Shown here: piece after piece, positions 43,736-52,606 of the stretch | How positions within the stretch are numbered: the stretch's first letter is position 1 | Layout of the letters: every line of letters starts with the position of its first letter | NCBI GenBank assembly: GCA_002840645.1 | Contig: PHBO01000012.1 | Span: 1-63,132, forward strand | DNA from: Candidatus Cloacimonetes bacterium HGW-Cloacimonetes-3 | GTDB taxonomy: Bacteria > Cloacimonadota > Cloacimonadia > Cloacimonadales > Cloacimonadaceae | Direction: 5' to 3' | DNA length: 63,132 nucleotides | The notes under the pieces: model-generated | Database searches by the model: none | Told to the model about the DNA's origin: nothing | Seen by the model: the letters and a program-made list of their open reading frames with translations, nothing else | Program-made: the position numbers and the translations under genes

Positions 43736-45217
43736 TTAATACATGATTACTATTGTTCGATCGTCATGGTTGCCAGGTGACCAGAAGTCAAGCCAGTCAA
43801 GTAATGCCTTTGCAGTTGACTCATTTCTTGTAGAAAAATTAACCATTATATTCATCTCTTCCCAAAGCGAGTGCCACACTTCAATTTTATTTAAATTGTT
43901 TTCAGTTTCAAAAATGGGGTCGGTCACACCATCTGACATGAGGACTAAGCAGCGGAAGTTTTTTACCAAATTGAAGCGCAGACGACGGTCAACAATTTCA
44001 TGGTAAGTTCCAGCCCAGACTTCATTCATTGTTAAAAAGCGGGTTTGCCCTCCATAAGTCCCCACATCTGGTTCGCCCTGAACAATTACTTGATTTTCGT
44101 CAGGGCTGTATATTCCTATCCCCCCGTCACCCACCCAATAAGACGCGATGAACCATCCTTGCTTCATGCGTTTGGCAACTGAAATCAATAAGGTTGTTGC
44201 ATAGTCTTTTGTATCTATCATTACATTGTTGCTACTAGCTAATGCCAGACTACTTAGTTTTGCGAGCTTTGTTCTTTCCAAATCAATGTTTTGTTTTGAC
44301 TGAAAAGCTGCGTTAACTATTATGCTCTTGTAAAGTAGTGCACGAAGATTGTTGTATCCTTCTTCTTCACCCAATTGCCACTTATCAACATAAGTTTCAA
44401 TCTTTCTCCAGAATTCTTTATCTGCTTGTGACTTAATCTGGTTTACAGCTGTTTGGACAGCAATTTGAGATCCTTTGCGGGAGAATTTAGCACTTCCAGC
44501 TCCATCAGCAACAGCGATAACTGCATAAAGGAGGTTGTTATCGTAATACATCTCAAAGTCATCATCACGAAAACGCCCATCTTGAGCGTGTGATCTGCCC
44601 CTCTTACTGGCGCCGATCAAGGAGAGGTTCTCATCGCAGTTGATTATGCGAAAATTGGTGTCGGGTTTATAATAGGGATCAGTTTCATCAGAGGGTATAT
44701 TTTTCCATAGGGTTTTAGGATCGGGGTTAACAATCAGATGCATGGGTAAGGTGTGTAATTCAATAAACTCATTACCGGTGACCTTTCTGACTAAAATGAA
44801 ATCGTACTCTCCCGGAGTTGTGGTCACACATGAAAATCTATAAGTTTCTGCATCAAATGTGACTAATATTTGCTCATTGTCCTCAGAAACATTCTTTACT
44901 TCGTAAGTTTCTTTTTCAGTTCTTTCGTTCTTAGAGAAAAAAGAACCAGTAAGATGTTTCTTTAAGTCAATATCGTAGTAGTCTCCAGCAATATTTAGAT
45001 TTGGCAGATTGATCCTAGGATGGTCAATGTGCTTTTCTTCAGGCTTTAACTCTGTTACGGTTTTAGTCTCTATTTGCGCAATCTGCTTTAGGGCTTGCTT
45101 TTTTAAGAGATAGTCATATAATCTAGGTTGTAAGTTTGAGAGATGAAATCCAACCCCCACTATACGCTTTATCTTGTATTTTTTTTCCTTTAACACTTTT
45201 GTGACATCGTTTCCCAA
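43736..45217 (-). CDS. PP2C-family protein phosphatase (TerY-P triad)
   Basis: This 493-residue protein starts at a TTG (45217) with a strong GGAGGAG site. The N-terminal ~210 residues are an unassigned beta-rich region (GEYDFILVRKV). The PP2C domain follows: GRSHAQDGRFRDDDFE, VIAVADGAGSAKFSRKGS (metal-binding Asp-Gly), TLLISVA, YWVGDGGIGIY, and LVLMSDGVTD. It would reverse the neighbouring kinase's phosphorylation. Kinase, phosphatase and zinc-ribbon TerY on one transcript are the core of the TerY-P system tested as antiviral by Gao and colleagues (2020, from memory). Confidence 0.9.
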   Translation of the reverse strand: MGNDVTKVLKEKKYKIKRIVGVGFHLSNLQPRLYDYLLKKQALKQIAQIETKTVTELKPEEKHIDHPRINLPNLNIAGDYYDIDLKKHLTGSFFSKNERTEKETYEVKNVSEDNEQILVTFDAETYRFSCVTTTPGEYDFILVRKVTGNEFIELHTLPMHLIVNPDPKTLWKNIPSDETDPYYKPDTNFRIINCDENLSLIGASKRGRSHAQDGRFRDDDFEMYYDNNLLYAVIAVADGAGSAKFSRKGSQIAVQTAVNQIKSQADKEFWRKIETYVDKWQLGEEEGYNNLRALLYKSIIVNAAFQSKQNIDLERTKLAKLSSLALASSNNVMIDTKDYATTLLISVAKRMKQGWFIASYWVGDGGIGIYSPDENQVIVQGEPDVGTYGGQTRFLTMNEVWAGTYHEIVDRRLRFNLVKNFRCLVLMSDGVTDPIFETENNLNKIEVWHSLWEEMNIMVNFSTRNESTAKALLDWLDFWSPGNHDDRTIVIMY

Positions 45218-45239
45218 GTTCTCCTCCTTTAAGCCATCG

Positions 45240-45875
45240 CTAAATTACAACTTCTACTTCAGATGGAGGCGGAGGTAATGTCAGCTCGATACTCGTCCCT
45301 ACACTTTGAGAACCACTCATTATCGAAGCACTAACCCATTTGAAGTATTGCTCAAAAGTAGCACTATCACACGTGTCAAGCCTCACGACACTCGATGCTA
45401 TGAGTTGTAATGATATAGTATCAGCTTTCATGCCTGCAGCGCAACCTGTGATAATTGCGAAGTTCCTTTTTTTACATTCAGGTATCATCTCGTTGAACAT
45501 CTTTGTGTCAGAGGGTTTACCATCAGTCATGATAAACAGTAGAGGTTTCCAGTCTTTTTTTACTTTATCACTTGAGAGTATCACTTCTTTGTCTACTTGC
45601 TGGCATAAGACTCCCAATGCTGCGCCTAACATGGTTGGTCCAGAATCTGGCATTTCAATCTCCGGTATCTGGAGGGATTCCAAGGATGTAAGTGGGAGAA
45701 TTACTTTTACCTCACGATCGAAAGTAATAATACTAATGAAAACAGTCTCTAAGGCTTGTGGATCTCTCCTCAAAGTAGATATTAGAGTTTGAATCCCACA
45801 CCTTACAGCTTCTATAGGTTCACCTTTCATTGATCCTGAAGTATCCAATAACAGATATACAGGCAATCTCCTCAT
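45240..45875 (-). CDS. TerY-like vWA protein (copy 4)
   Basis: This 211-residue stand-alone vWA domain is preceded by AGGACTG. MIDAS motifs are DTSGSMKGEPIEAVRCG, a Thr in GPTMLGAALG and MTDGKPSD. It ends in a proline-rich tail (LPPPPSEVEVVI), like copy 5 (LPPPPPEINMV), a feature that may be a docking peptide. It starts 31 bases after copy 5 and precedes the phosphatase gene. Confidence 0.88.
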   Translation of the reverse strand: MRRLPVYLLLDTSGSMKGEPIEAVRCGIQTLISTLRRDPQALETVFISIITFDREVKVILPLTSLESLQIPEIEMPDSGPTMLGAALGVLCQQVDKEVILSSDKVKKDWKPLLFIMTDGKPSDTKMFNEMIPECKKRNFAIITGCAAGMKADTISLQLIASSVVRLDTCDSATFEQYFKWVSASIMSGSQSVGTSIELTLPPPPSEVEVVI

Positions 45876-45906
45876 ATTGCAGTCCTAATATTCATGAGCC
45901 AAAATC

Positions 45907-46542
45907 CTATACCATGTTTATCTCTGGTGGAGGGGGAGGTAACTGGTCAACACCGATCTCTTGCTTTGTGTCGTTTACACTTTTGCTACTGGTCGATATA
46001 GAGCTGGATACCCACTTAAAGAATGCGGCAAGGGATTGTTTGTCAGCAGTATCCAACATCACCACGCTTTCCGGGCTTATTGCTTTCAAAGTGTTCACAT
46101 TAGCACCCTGTCCTGCCGCACAACTTACTGTAATTCCCCATTTCATTGTTTGAAATTCGGCTAATCCCTTGTTAAAATCATCCGTAGGTTCTCCATCTGT
46201 CATGATAAATACCAGAGGTCGCCAGTCACCTTTGACTTCAGGAGTCGATTTGACAATCTCGGTTTTTGCGCATTGACACAGTAATGAGAGTGCTTCCCCT
46301 AATGCAGTTGTTCCCGAAGCCACAATATCCGGCATTTGGAAGGAAGCAAGATCGGTTAAGGGTACTAACTGTTTTGCACTACTGTCAAAAGTAATAACGC
46401 TGAGATAAGCAGATTCTAATGCTTGGGGATCTTGGCGTAAGCCTGATAATAACATTTGCATTCCACTTTTAACTGCTTCAATTGGCTCTCCGGACATTGA
46501 ACCGGAGCAGTCGAGTAATAGGTAAACTGGTAGTCTACGCAT
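45907..46542 (-). CDS. TerY-like vWA protein (copy 5)
   Basis: This is a 211-residue vWA protein. ATG 46542 is used because AGGAGAAA lies just upstream; the longer frame to 46638 overlaps the preceding TerD gene. The motifs are DCSGSMSGEPIEAVKSG, GTTALGEALSLL and MTDGEPTDDF, and the C-terminus ends in a polyproline tail. It is closely similar to copy 4, suggesting tandem duplication. It lies between TerD genes and the triad. Confidence 0.88.
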   Translation of the reverse strand: MRRLPVYLLLDCSGSMSGEPIEAVKSGMQMLLSGLRQDPQALESAYLSVITFDSSAKQLVPLTDLASFQMPDIVASGTTALGEALSLLCQCAKTEIVKSTPEVKGDWRPLVFIMTDGEPTDDFNKGLAEFQTMKWGITVSCAAGQGANVNTLKAISPESVVMLDTADKQSLAAFFKWVSSSISTSSKSVNDTKQEIGVDQLPPPPPEINMV

Positions 46543-46568
46543 TTGATTTCTCCTATGTCTTTTGATAA

Positions 46569-47129
46569 TTATTGATATCTTTGCAGGAAGTAATCTAGCT
46601 CTTGGGGGTAACCGACTCCGATTGCTTCGAACTTCCACTCATTGTTCTTTCTGTACAGTCTCCCAAACTCAACAGCGGTTTCTACAGAGAAGTCTTCATC
46701 AAGCTCATATTTACAGATTTCCTCATTTGTGACACCGTCTAAAATTCGAATGTATGAATTTCTAACTTGCCCAAAATTCTGTTTTCTTGCAACGCCTTCA
46801 TGAATCGTTACAATGAATAGAATCTCTGATATTTTTGGGTCTACTTTTGATAACTCAATCTTGACGATCTCATCATCACTGTCTGCACTACTACCACCAG
46901 TTCTGTCATCACCTGAGTGAGTGACAGCTTTATCAGCTGAAACTGGATTATTATAGAATACAAAGAACTCTTCATTTGGTATCTTGCCTGAAGAATCTAG
47001 CATAAACACAGACGAGTCCAGATCGAAATCAACTCCTGTGCCTGTTTGATTTGGATTCCAACCCAAACCAATGTGAACTTGACTAAGCCCTATCTCAATC
47101 CGTTGTCCTTTAGTTAGTGATATAGCCAT
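46569..47129 (-). CDS. terD: TerD calcium-binding stress protein
   Basis: This 186-residue protein has the canonical TerD architecture: HIGLGWNPN, DFDLDSSVFMLDSSGKIP, FVFYNN, HSGDDRTGG (calcium-binding loop residues), KISEILFIVTIHEG, FGQVRNSYIRI, ICKYELDED and a final VGYPQELDYFLQRY. It is about 50-60% identical by eye to the copy at 48518-49078. TerD proteins are cytosolic or membrane-associated calcium binders required for tellurite, colicin and phage resistance in ter plasmids. The order here is terB, terD, terA-like, terD, terD, terY. Confidence 0.95.
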   Translation of the reverse strand: MAISLTKGQRIEIGLSQVHIGLGWNPNQTGTGVDFDLDSSVFMLDSSGKIPNEEFFVFYNNPVSADKAVTHSGDDRTGGSSADSDDEIVKIELSKVDPKISEILFIVTIHEGVARKQNFGQVRNSYIRILDGVTNEEICKYELDEDFSVETAVEFGRLYRKNNEWKFEAIGVGYPQELDYFLQRYQ

Positions 47130-47164
47130 AATACATCTCCTTATATAGTTGATATGTAAGAATG

Positions 47165-47779
47165 TTATTTTACGTAGCGCTTAAGAATCTCAACAAAGGC
47201 ATCTGTATCTTCAGGATCGCCAAGAGCTCTAAACTTCCATTCACCTCCCCTACGATACAGCTCCGCAAAAATCATACTATGTTTACCATTGTAACTGGAG
47301 TCTGTTGAGAGATCATAGCGGAACATTTCCGTCCCTTTAGCGTCAACGGCTCTAATAAATGCATTTTCTACCATACCGAAGTGCTGATTTTTTTTGATCC
47401 CCTGGTATATAGTGACAATGAATATGATTTTATCATATCGTGGGGGAATCTTATTTAGTAGGCAGATTATCTGTTCATCGTCTCCCTCTCCCTCTCCGGT
47501 TCTGTTGTCTCCCGTTAGCCAAATAGATCCACTGGGATGCTTTAGACTATTGAAAAACACAACATCACCGCCAATGAGTTTATCCCCTAGATCTGCTACT
47601 TTACCATCACTATCCAGAAGAAATGCAATTGCATCTAGATCATAATCCTCAACTTTAGGCGAAAAGAGACCTCTTTTTTCCTTTCGTACATCCCACCCAA
47701 GACCGATAGTTACCTGTGACAGATCGTTCTGCTCTTTGTTTAAATTGATAGTCTGTCCTTTCTGTAAACGAATAGCCAT
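47165..47779 (-). CDS. terD: TerD-family protein with insertion
   Basis: This 204-residue TerD protein has a ~12-residue insertion after the first strand (IGLGWDVRKEKRGLFSPKVEDYDLDAIAF). The calcium-site motifs are DYDLDAIAFLLDSDGKV and LTGDNRTGEGEGDDEQI; then KIIFIVTIYQG, FGMVENAFIRAVD, MFRYDLS. This longer form resembles the TerE/TerX-type paralogues. It lies 35 bases upstream of the next terD. Confidence 0.92.
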   Translation of the reverse strand: MAIRLQKGQTINLNKEQNDLSQVTIGLGWDVRKEKRGLFSPKVEDYDLDAIAFLLDSDGKVADLGDKLIGGDVVFFNSLKHPSGSIWLTGDNRTGEGEGDDEQIICLLNKIPPRYDKIIFIVTIYQGIKKNQHFGMVENAFIRAVDAKGTEMFRYDLSTDSSYNGKHSMIFAELYRRGGEWKFRALGDPEDTDAFVEILKRYVK

Positions 47780-47832
47780 AGCTCATACTCCTTGTTAAGT
47801 ATTATTACATCAATTAGGTTTCATCACATTAC

Positions 47833-48495
47833 TTATTTGCTTCCAGCATGCCACTGTAGGCCCCAACCATAGGCTTTATCGCATTCAGCATGACCAGTAT
47901 GAAATGTAAGAAGCTTCTTTACTGTGATGGAATCAGTTGCATCTAATAGAATTTCAGCGATTGCGCAGAATTTTAGGGTGCTATTTTGTTTTCCCATTTC
48001 GACAACAATATCAGGATTTTCTGGAACTTTAACTGTTACAACAGCGTTAGTTTCCATCCACTTTGCTACTCCGTCGTAAATGAAACAATAGACGATAATC
48101 CTCTTTAATTCTTTGATTCCCTTTGGGTTTACAAGGATGTTTTCGCCATCTCCAGCACCAGAGCGATCATCACCTGAGTGCCAAATCCAGGGGGCTCTTG
48201 TGAGACATCCTTGCTTTGTAGCTCTTTCTCGTGGACCTCCCTGGTTATGTGCAAACTGGATTCCATCGATCACCATTTTCTCTCCAGATCGCAATTCATA
48301 GAAGCATCCCAAATCCAAGTCTATACCTTGCGAACTGTTTAACAGGTTTGCAAAGAATCCTTTTTTTGCCACTTCCTGTGTCCAGTTTAAGTTGATGATG
48401 ATTTCACTGGTTGATGTTTGAGATTCCTTGCTAAGTACGATACGATGCGAATCACCTCGATTTTCTAAAGTAACTTTTTTTAACTCGATTGCCAT
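47833..48495 (-). CDS. TerA-like member of the TerD superfamily
   Basis: This 220-residue protein has TerD-fold features but a TerA-like pattern. It has a long N-terminal strand pair (VTLENRGDSHRIVLSK), IINLNWTQ, then IDLDLGCFYELRSGEKMVID. A calcium-loop variant is present (WHSGDDRSGAGDGENILVNP), followed by KRIIVYCFIYDGVAKW and a C-terminal AYGWGLQWHAG. In classic ter operons TerA partners TerD. It sits between two terD genes at 53- and 22-base gaps. Confidence 0.85.
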   Translation of the reverse strand: MAIELKKVTLENRGDSHRIVLSKESQTSTSEIIINLNWTQEVAKKGFFANLLNSSQGIDLDLGCFYELRSGEKMVIDGIQFAHNQGGPRERATKQGCLTRAPWIWHSGDDRSGAGDGENILVNPKGIKELKRIIVYCFIYDGVAKWMETNAVVTVKVPENPDIVVEMGKQNSTLKFCAIAEILLDATDSITVKKLLTFHTGHAECDKAYGWGLQWHAGSK

Positions 48496-48517
48496 GATAT
48501 CCTTCTCTGGTTATAAA

Positions 48518-49078
48518 TCAAGTATATTTCTGAACGAAGAAATCCAATTCTTGGGGATATCCTACACCCATTGCTTCAAATTTCCATTCATTATCGCGTT
48601 TGTACAACCTGCCAAATTCAACAGAGGTTTCGATTGAGTAGTCCTCGTCCAAATCGTATTTGCATATCTCTTCGTTAGTATTGGCATCGTAAATCCTTAT
48701 ATAAGAATTCCTAACCTGACCGAAGTTTTGTTTTCGGTTCTTACAATCATAAATGGTGACAACAAAGATTATCTGCTCGATTTTCGGATCAATTATATTC
48801 AGATCTACTGTCAAAGTCTCATCATCTCCACCATCGCTGTTCCCTCCCGTTGTATCATCACCTGATGATTCAACAGATCCATCTGGAGATTTTTGATTGT
48901 TGTAAAACACAAAATACTCATCACGAGGTATTTTGCCACCAGCATTAAGAAGGAAGGCAGATGCATCCAGGTCATAATCGTATGTTGATGCATTTGGATT
49001 AGGATCCCATCCTAATCCAACGCATACCTTAGATAGGCCAATTGACAGTCTCTGTCCCTTTTGTAATTGAATAGCCAT
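48518..49078 (-). CDS. terD: TerD calcium-binding stress protein
   Basis: This is a 186-residue canonical TerD: CVGLGWDPNPNASTYDYDLDASAF, GGKIPRDEYFVFYNN, SSGDDTTGGNSDGGDDETLTVDL, then FVVTIYDC, FGQVRNSYIRIYDA and VGYPQELDFFVQKYT. The repeated Asp clusters are the expected calcium ligands. It lies 43 bases after the terB-like gene and is nearly colinear with the copy at 46569-47129, so the pair arose by duplication. Confidence 0.95.
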   Translation of the reverse strand: MAIQLQKGQRLSIGLSKVCVGLGWDPNPNASTYDYDLDASAFLLNAGGKIPRDEYFVFYNNQKSPDGSVESSGDDTTGGNSDGGDDETLTVDLNIIDPKIEQIIFVVTIYDCKNRKQNFGQVRNSYIRIYDANTNEEICKYDLDEDYSIETSVEFGRLYKRDNEWKFEAMGVGYPQELDFFVQKYT

Positions 49079-49121
49079 GTTCTCTCCTTTTTAAACTTTA
49101 TTAGCGAAGAATATATCTGGG

Positions 49122-49499
49122 TTATGCGCCACACTCTTCACAGAGTTTGTTGAAACTCGGCTGGACTTTATTTGCAGATTTCTGAAGATCTCTTAAGAAT
49201 TCCAACTCATATTTGTCGATTTTCCCATCCGCATACAAGACAGATCTTATCAACTCAGTCTCAGCGGCATCAATTTCTCCATCAGCCAGCAGATAAGCTT
49301 TGAAGGATTCAAAAAAGAATTTCTCAAACACTTCACATGTCGATGTTGCAGATTTACGCAATCCTATCAAGAAATGCATCTCCTCTTCATCAACAATACC
49401 ATCATCCAGAATCTCTGACTTCAAGAGACTCGTTTCTGAGCTGTCAATACAGCCATCCTCAAGCAATAGTGATGCGGCTAGTTTTTTCCAGTTTGCCAT
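49122..49499 (-). CDS. TerB-like protein
   Basis: This 125-residue protein starts at ATG 49499 (AAGGAGAAAATC upstream). It is all-helical, with repeated acidic segments (LLLEDGCIDSSETSLLKSEIL, DDGIVDEEEMHFLIGL, LADGEIDAAETELIRSVLYADG). These give a TerB-like fold with two metal-binding D-G-x-I-D loops per half. TerB proteins bind divalent metal and associate with membrane TerC. No TerC is present in this window; the P-type ATPase immediately upstream takes its place in the gene order. Confidence 0.85.
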   Translation of the reverse strand: MANWKKLAASLLLEDGCIDSSETSLLKSEILDDGIVDEEEMHFLIGLRKSATSTCEVFEKFFFESFKAYLLADGEIDAAETELIRSVLYADGKIDKYELEFLRDLQKSANKVQPSFNKLCEECGA

Positions 49500-49548
49500 G
49501 ATTTTCTCCTTGTATTTTAGTTTTGTTCGATTCACGGTTATTAATGCT

Positions 49549-52380
49549 TCATTTCAAAGCAGCGACAGAATTCCGAATACCTTTTCTGATTAGATCAAAC
49601 GGAATAATTGTCATTGCAAATAATACTACGATTGAAAGCTCATAAAGAGACAGGGGCGCAGTTCTAAAGATGGCACCACCAAAATAGATCAAGACAATCT
49701 GAACGATAAAAATCAGACTGAACACCCAGAGGAATCCTTGGTTTTTCGTTATATTTGAAATGAAATTTATGCCTTCTTCTCTTGAATTCAGTAGATTAAA
49801 AAGGTTCAAATATACGAAGAATGTGAAGAAAGCTGTTAAAAATCCAATTTCATTTTGATAGAATATGCTGCTTGAATTACTTGAATTCATGTACACCAGA
49901 AATAGCATTGAGCATAATGCAATATATATCCCCTTTGAGAAAATTGATGACCACATATCTCCATTAATTATTCTCTCATCTCGAGATTTTGGCTTTTCCA
50001 GCATGTGTTTTTCAAGAGGCGGTTCCCCACTTAACGCCAACGCAGCCAAGGTATCCATGATTAGATTGATCCACAGAAGCTGTGTCATTGTAAGAGGTAA
50101 TCTTACACCAAAAAAGGGACCCAGAAGAAGGATTAAAATTGCACCTGCGTTTACTGTAAGCTGATAATTAATAAACTTCTGAATAGACCTATAAATTGAT
50201 CTGCCATAGTGCACTGCATGAGCTATGGATTCTACATTGTCATCCAGAATTATCAGATGTGAAGCCTCTTTGGCGACCTCAGTTCCACTTCCAATGCCTA
50301 TGCCGATATCTGACGCTTTAAGAGCCACAGAATCGTTAACTCCATCTCCAGTCATACCAACAACAAGTCCAAGCTCTTGCGCTATTCGCACCAACCTTTT
50401 TTTATCAAAAGGGGTACAGCGAGATACTATGCGTAGAGAAGGAAGAATCAGCTTGAGTTCATCATCAGACATATTTGCCAATTCACTGGATTCGATTGTT
50501 TTTTCTGATTCGTGTTTGATTAAATTCACATCTTTAGCTATTGCTCTTGCCGTACCGAGCTTATCACCTGTGCTCATTACAACGTGAATGCCAGCTCCAT
50601 GCAATCTATTAATTGCTCCATAAGATTCAGGTCTGAGATCATCGCGGATAGCTATAAAACCAAGCATTACCATATCGGAAGGGAGTGATTTATCATCATC
50701 AGGATGGCATTGGCAATATGTAAAAGCTATCATTCTGTATCCGTCGTCTGCTTTTTTATCAAGATAATCATTAATCTTGTTCCTAAGCCCTTCGTCTACA
50801 ACAACAATGCTCCCATCACTCGCATGATACCTGTTACTTTTTGCCAGGAGTAGTTCTGGTGCTCCTTTCACGCAGGTAAAGGCATCCTCTTGTATTATTA
50901 ATTCGCAGAGAGAGTACTTCAGTGTTGAGTTAAAAGGTACGTGTTTAACGATTGTCACATCATCATATAGTGCTGTCTGACAATCTGCTCTTACAAAAAT
51001 AGCTAGTGCTTTTTCTGTAGCATTGCCGCCAACAAGGCAATCAGTTTTTTTATCGGCTGCTAAATTCACAACACAGGATGTGTTTTCACGTACAGACAAA
51101 TCGAGCATTTTTCTTACTGATTCTGGAACAAGGTTGAAATCATCATAGGAACATATAATGTCCCTATTATCATTAGAAAACCCCGCAAAATAAACAGGAT
51201 CTAATTGACCCTTAGTGATAGTTCCAGTTTTGTCACAAAAAAGTAAGTTAAGGCTACCCGCGGTTTCGATACCCACGTTTTGCCTAACAAGAACTTTACT
51301 TGCGAGAAGCTTTTTCATATTTCTTGCCAGAACCATCGCAATCATCATGGGTAATCCTTCCGGTACGATCACTACTATTACTATTACTGCCAAAATAACA
51401 GCAGTTACAAAGTCATGCAAAGCCTTGGGAATATTATGAAAGTATTGAATTATGGCGGTTTTATCGTAGCCATTATCTATAATTGCAGTCTTGAAGAAAA
51501 ATACTAACGCAATAACAATCGCTCCAATATAGGCAACCGTAGCAATGTGCTTGGCAAGCAAATTTAGTTTTTCTTTTAATGGCCCCTCTTGTTTGGTTTC
51601 ATTGATTTCTGAAATACGGGTCTGGTCTATGGTAACGACTTTATTATCAACAACGACTTTTACGAATTTGCTATCTTTATCAGGAATTCGTATACCCCGA
51701 ACGGTTGAGACGTCCTTAAGACTAATAGTAACTTCCTGGCCTAACTCCATAGCTAATTTTCCTAAAACGGTTTTATCGCCCACTTCTTTTACAATAACGA
51801 TCCCTTCGCCATCTTCAACCGTAGTTCCTCTAAAAACTGCAGATGCTTTTTCATAATTGGTGAAATCTCCAGAATCATTCCCAGGAGATTTTTTTACGGG
51901 GTTAGCTTCTCCATTCAGAAGTCCCTGATTAACTTCAATAATTCCCTCTAATACGAGACAATCTGCAGGAACTTTGTCACCTGGTTGTAGTAAAATATGG
52001 TCACCAACCACTATATCATTAATAGGAAGAGTGACAAGCTGGTTATTGCGAAACACTTTGACAAATATACGCGATGCTTCTTCCTGCAACCTCTGGAAAG
52101 TTTGATCATTTCTGTATGTTGAGTATGTAGATACCAGAGTTGCTATCAAAACAGCCGCAGCGATTCCTACACCTTCATACCAAGCTGCATATTTCAAAAA
52201 AGCCAATATAATTGTTATCAAGAGGGAAATACACAAAATTATTATCATAGGGTCTTGAAAATTACCCCAAAGTTCTTCCCAAAAAGAAGCTCCCTTTTGG
52301 GGACTTATCTCATTTGAACCACTTCTCTCACGGGAAGCTTTTACTTCTACATCATTCAGACCTTCATAATTACTAAGCAC
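49549..52380 (-). CDS. Calcium-transporting P-type ATPase (PMCA/SERCA class)
   Basis: This 943-residue P2-type ATPase starts at a GTG (52380) 6 bases after AAGGAG. The phosphorylation site is Asp383 in CDKTGTITKG, the M4 ion-site motif is VPEGLPMMIAM, and the hinge is MTGDGVND. The actuator loop reads LLNGEANPV, where LTGES is usual; the essential Glu is kept. About ten membrane helices are visible, including VIALVFF, ILLLGPFFGVRL and WVFSLIFIVQI. It is expected to pump calcium out of the cytosol. It heads the Ter cluster and its product's ion matches the TerD ligand. Confidence 0.93.
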   Translation of the reverse strand: MLSNYEGLNDVEVKASRERSGSNEISPQKGASFWEELWGNFQDPMIIILCISLLITIILAFLKYAAWYEGVGIAAAVLIATLVSTYSTYRNDQTFQRLQEEASRIFVKVFRNNQLVTLPINDIVVGDHILLQPGDKVPADCLVLEGIIEVNQGLLNGEANPVKKSPGNDSGDFTNYEKASAVFRGTTVEDGEGIVIVKEVGDKTVLGKLAMELGQEVTISLKDVSTVRGIRIPDKDSKFVKVVVDNKVVTIDQTRISEINETKQEGPLKEKLNLLAKHIATVAYIGAIVIALVFFFKTAIIDNGYDKTAIIQYFHNIPKALHDFVTAVILAVIVIVVIVPEGLPMMIAMVLARNMKKLLASKVLVRQNVGIETAGSLNLLFCDKTGTITKGQLDPVYFAGFSNDNRDIICSYDDFNLVPESVRKMLDLSVRENTSCVVNLAADKKTDCLVGGNATEKALAIFVRADCQTALYDDVTIVKHVPFNSTLKYSLCELIIQEDAFTCVKGAPELLLAKSNRYHASDGSIVVVDEGLRNKINDYLDKKADDGYRMIAFTYCQCHPDDDKSLPSDMVMLGFIAIRDDLRPESYGAINRLHGAGIHVVMSTGDKLGTARAIAKDVNLIKHESEKTIESSELANMSDDELKLILPSLRIVSRCTPFDKKRLVRIAQELGLVVGMTGDGVNDSVALKASDIGIGIGSGTEVAKEASHLIILDDNVESIAHAVHYGRSIYRSIQKFINYQLTVNAGAILILLLGPFFGVRLPLTMTQLLWINLIMDTLAALALSGEPPLEKHMLEKPKSRDERIINGDMWSSIFSKGIYIALCSMLFLVYMNSSNSSSIFYQNEIGFLTAFFTFFVYLNLFNLLNSREEGINFISNITKNQGFLWVFSLIFIVQIVLIYFGGAIFRTAPLSLYELSIVVLFAMTIIPFDLIRKGIRNSVAALK

Positions 52381-52606
52381 TACTAACTCCTTCTATATGT
52401 TTACTATCAATCCATTTATTACAACATTACAGAATCAAGACAAGCTAACTATTTTCATGTCAGAGATCTCAAACTCATACTGATTTCAAGCCTTGAATTT
52501 TGTCAATAACAAAAATGCTAATTGCGTTGGAATCGATCAAAAAAAAATTGGGGGAATAACTTTCAGCAAAAGGGTTACAAAAAGCTACGACCTGTTTGTT
52601 GATAAA

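Noticed and set aside
38743-46542. The vWA genes as MoxR/batA-type or chelatase-type vWA proteins
   Set aside because: No MoxR or chelatase AAA gene is adjacent; kinase, PP2C, TerD neighbours and the TerY-C zinc ribbon fit the TerY group.
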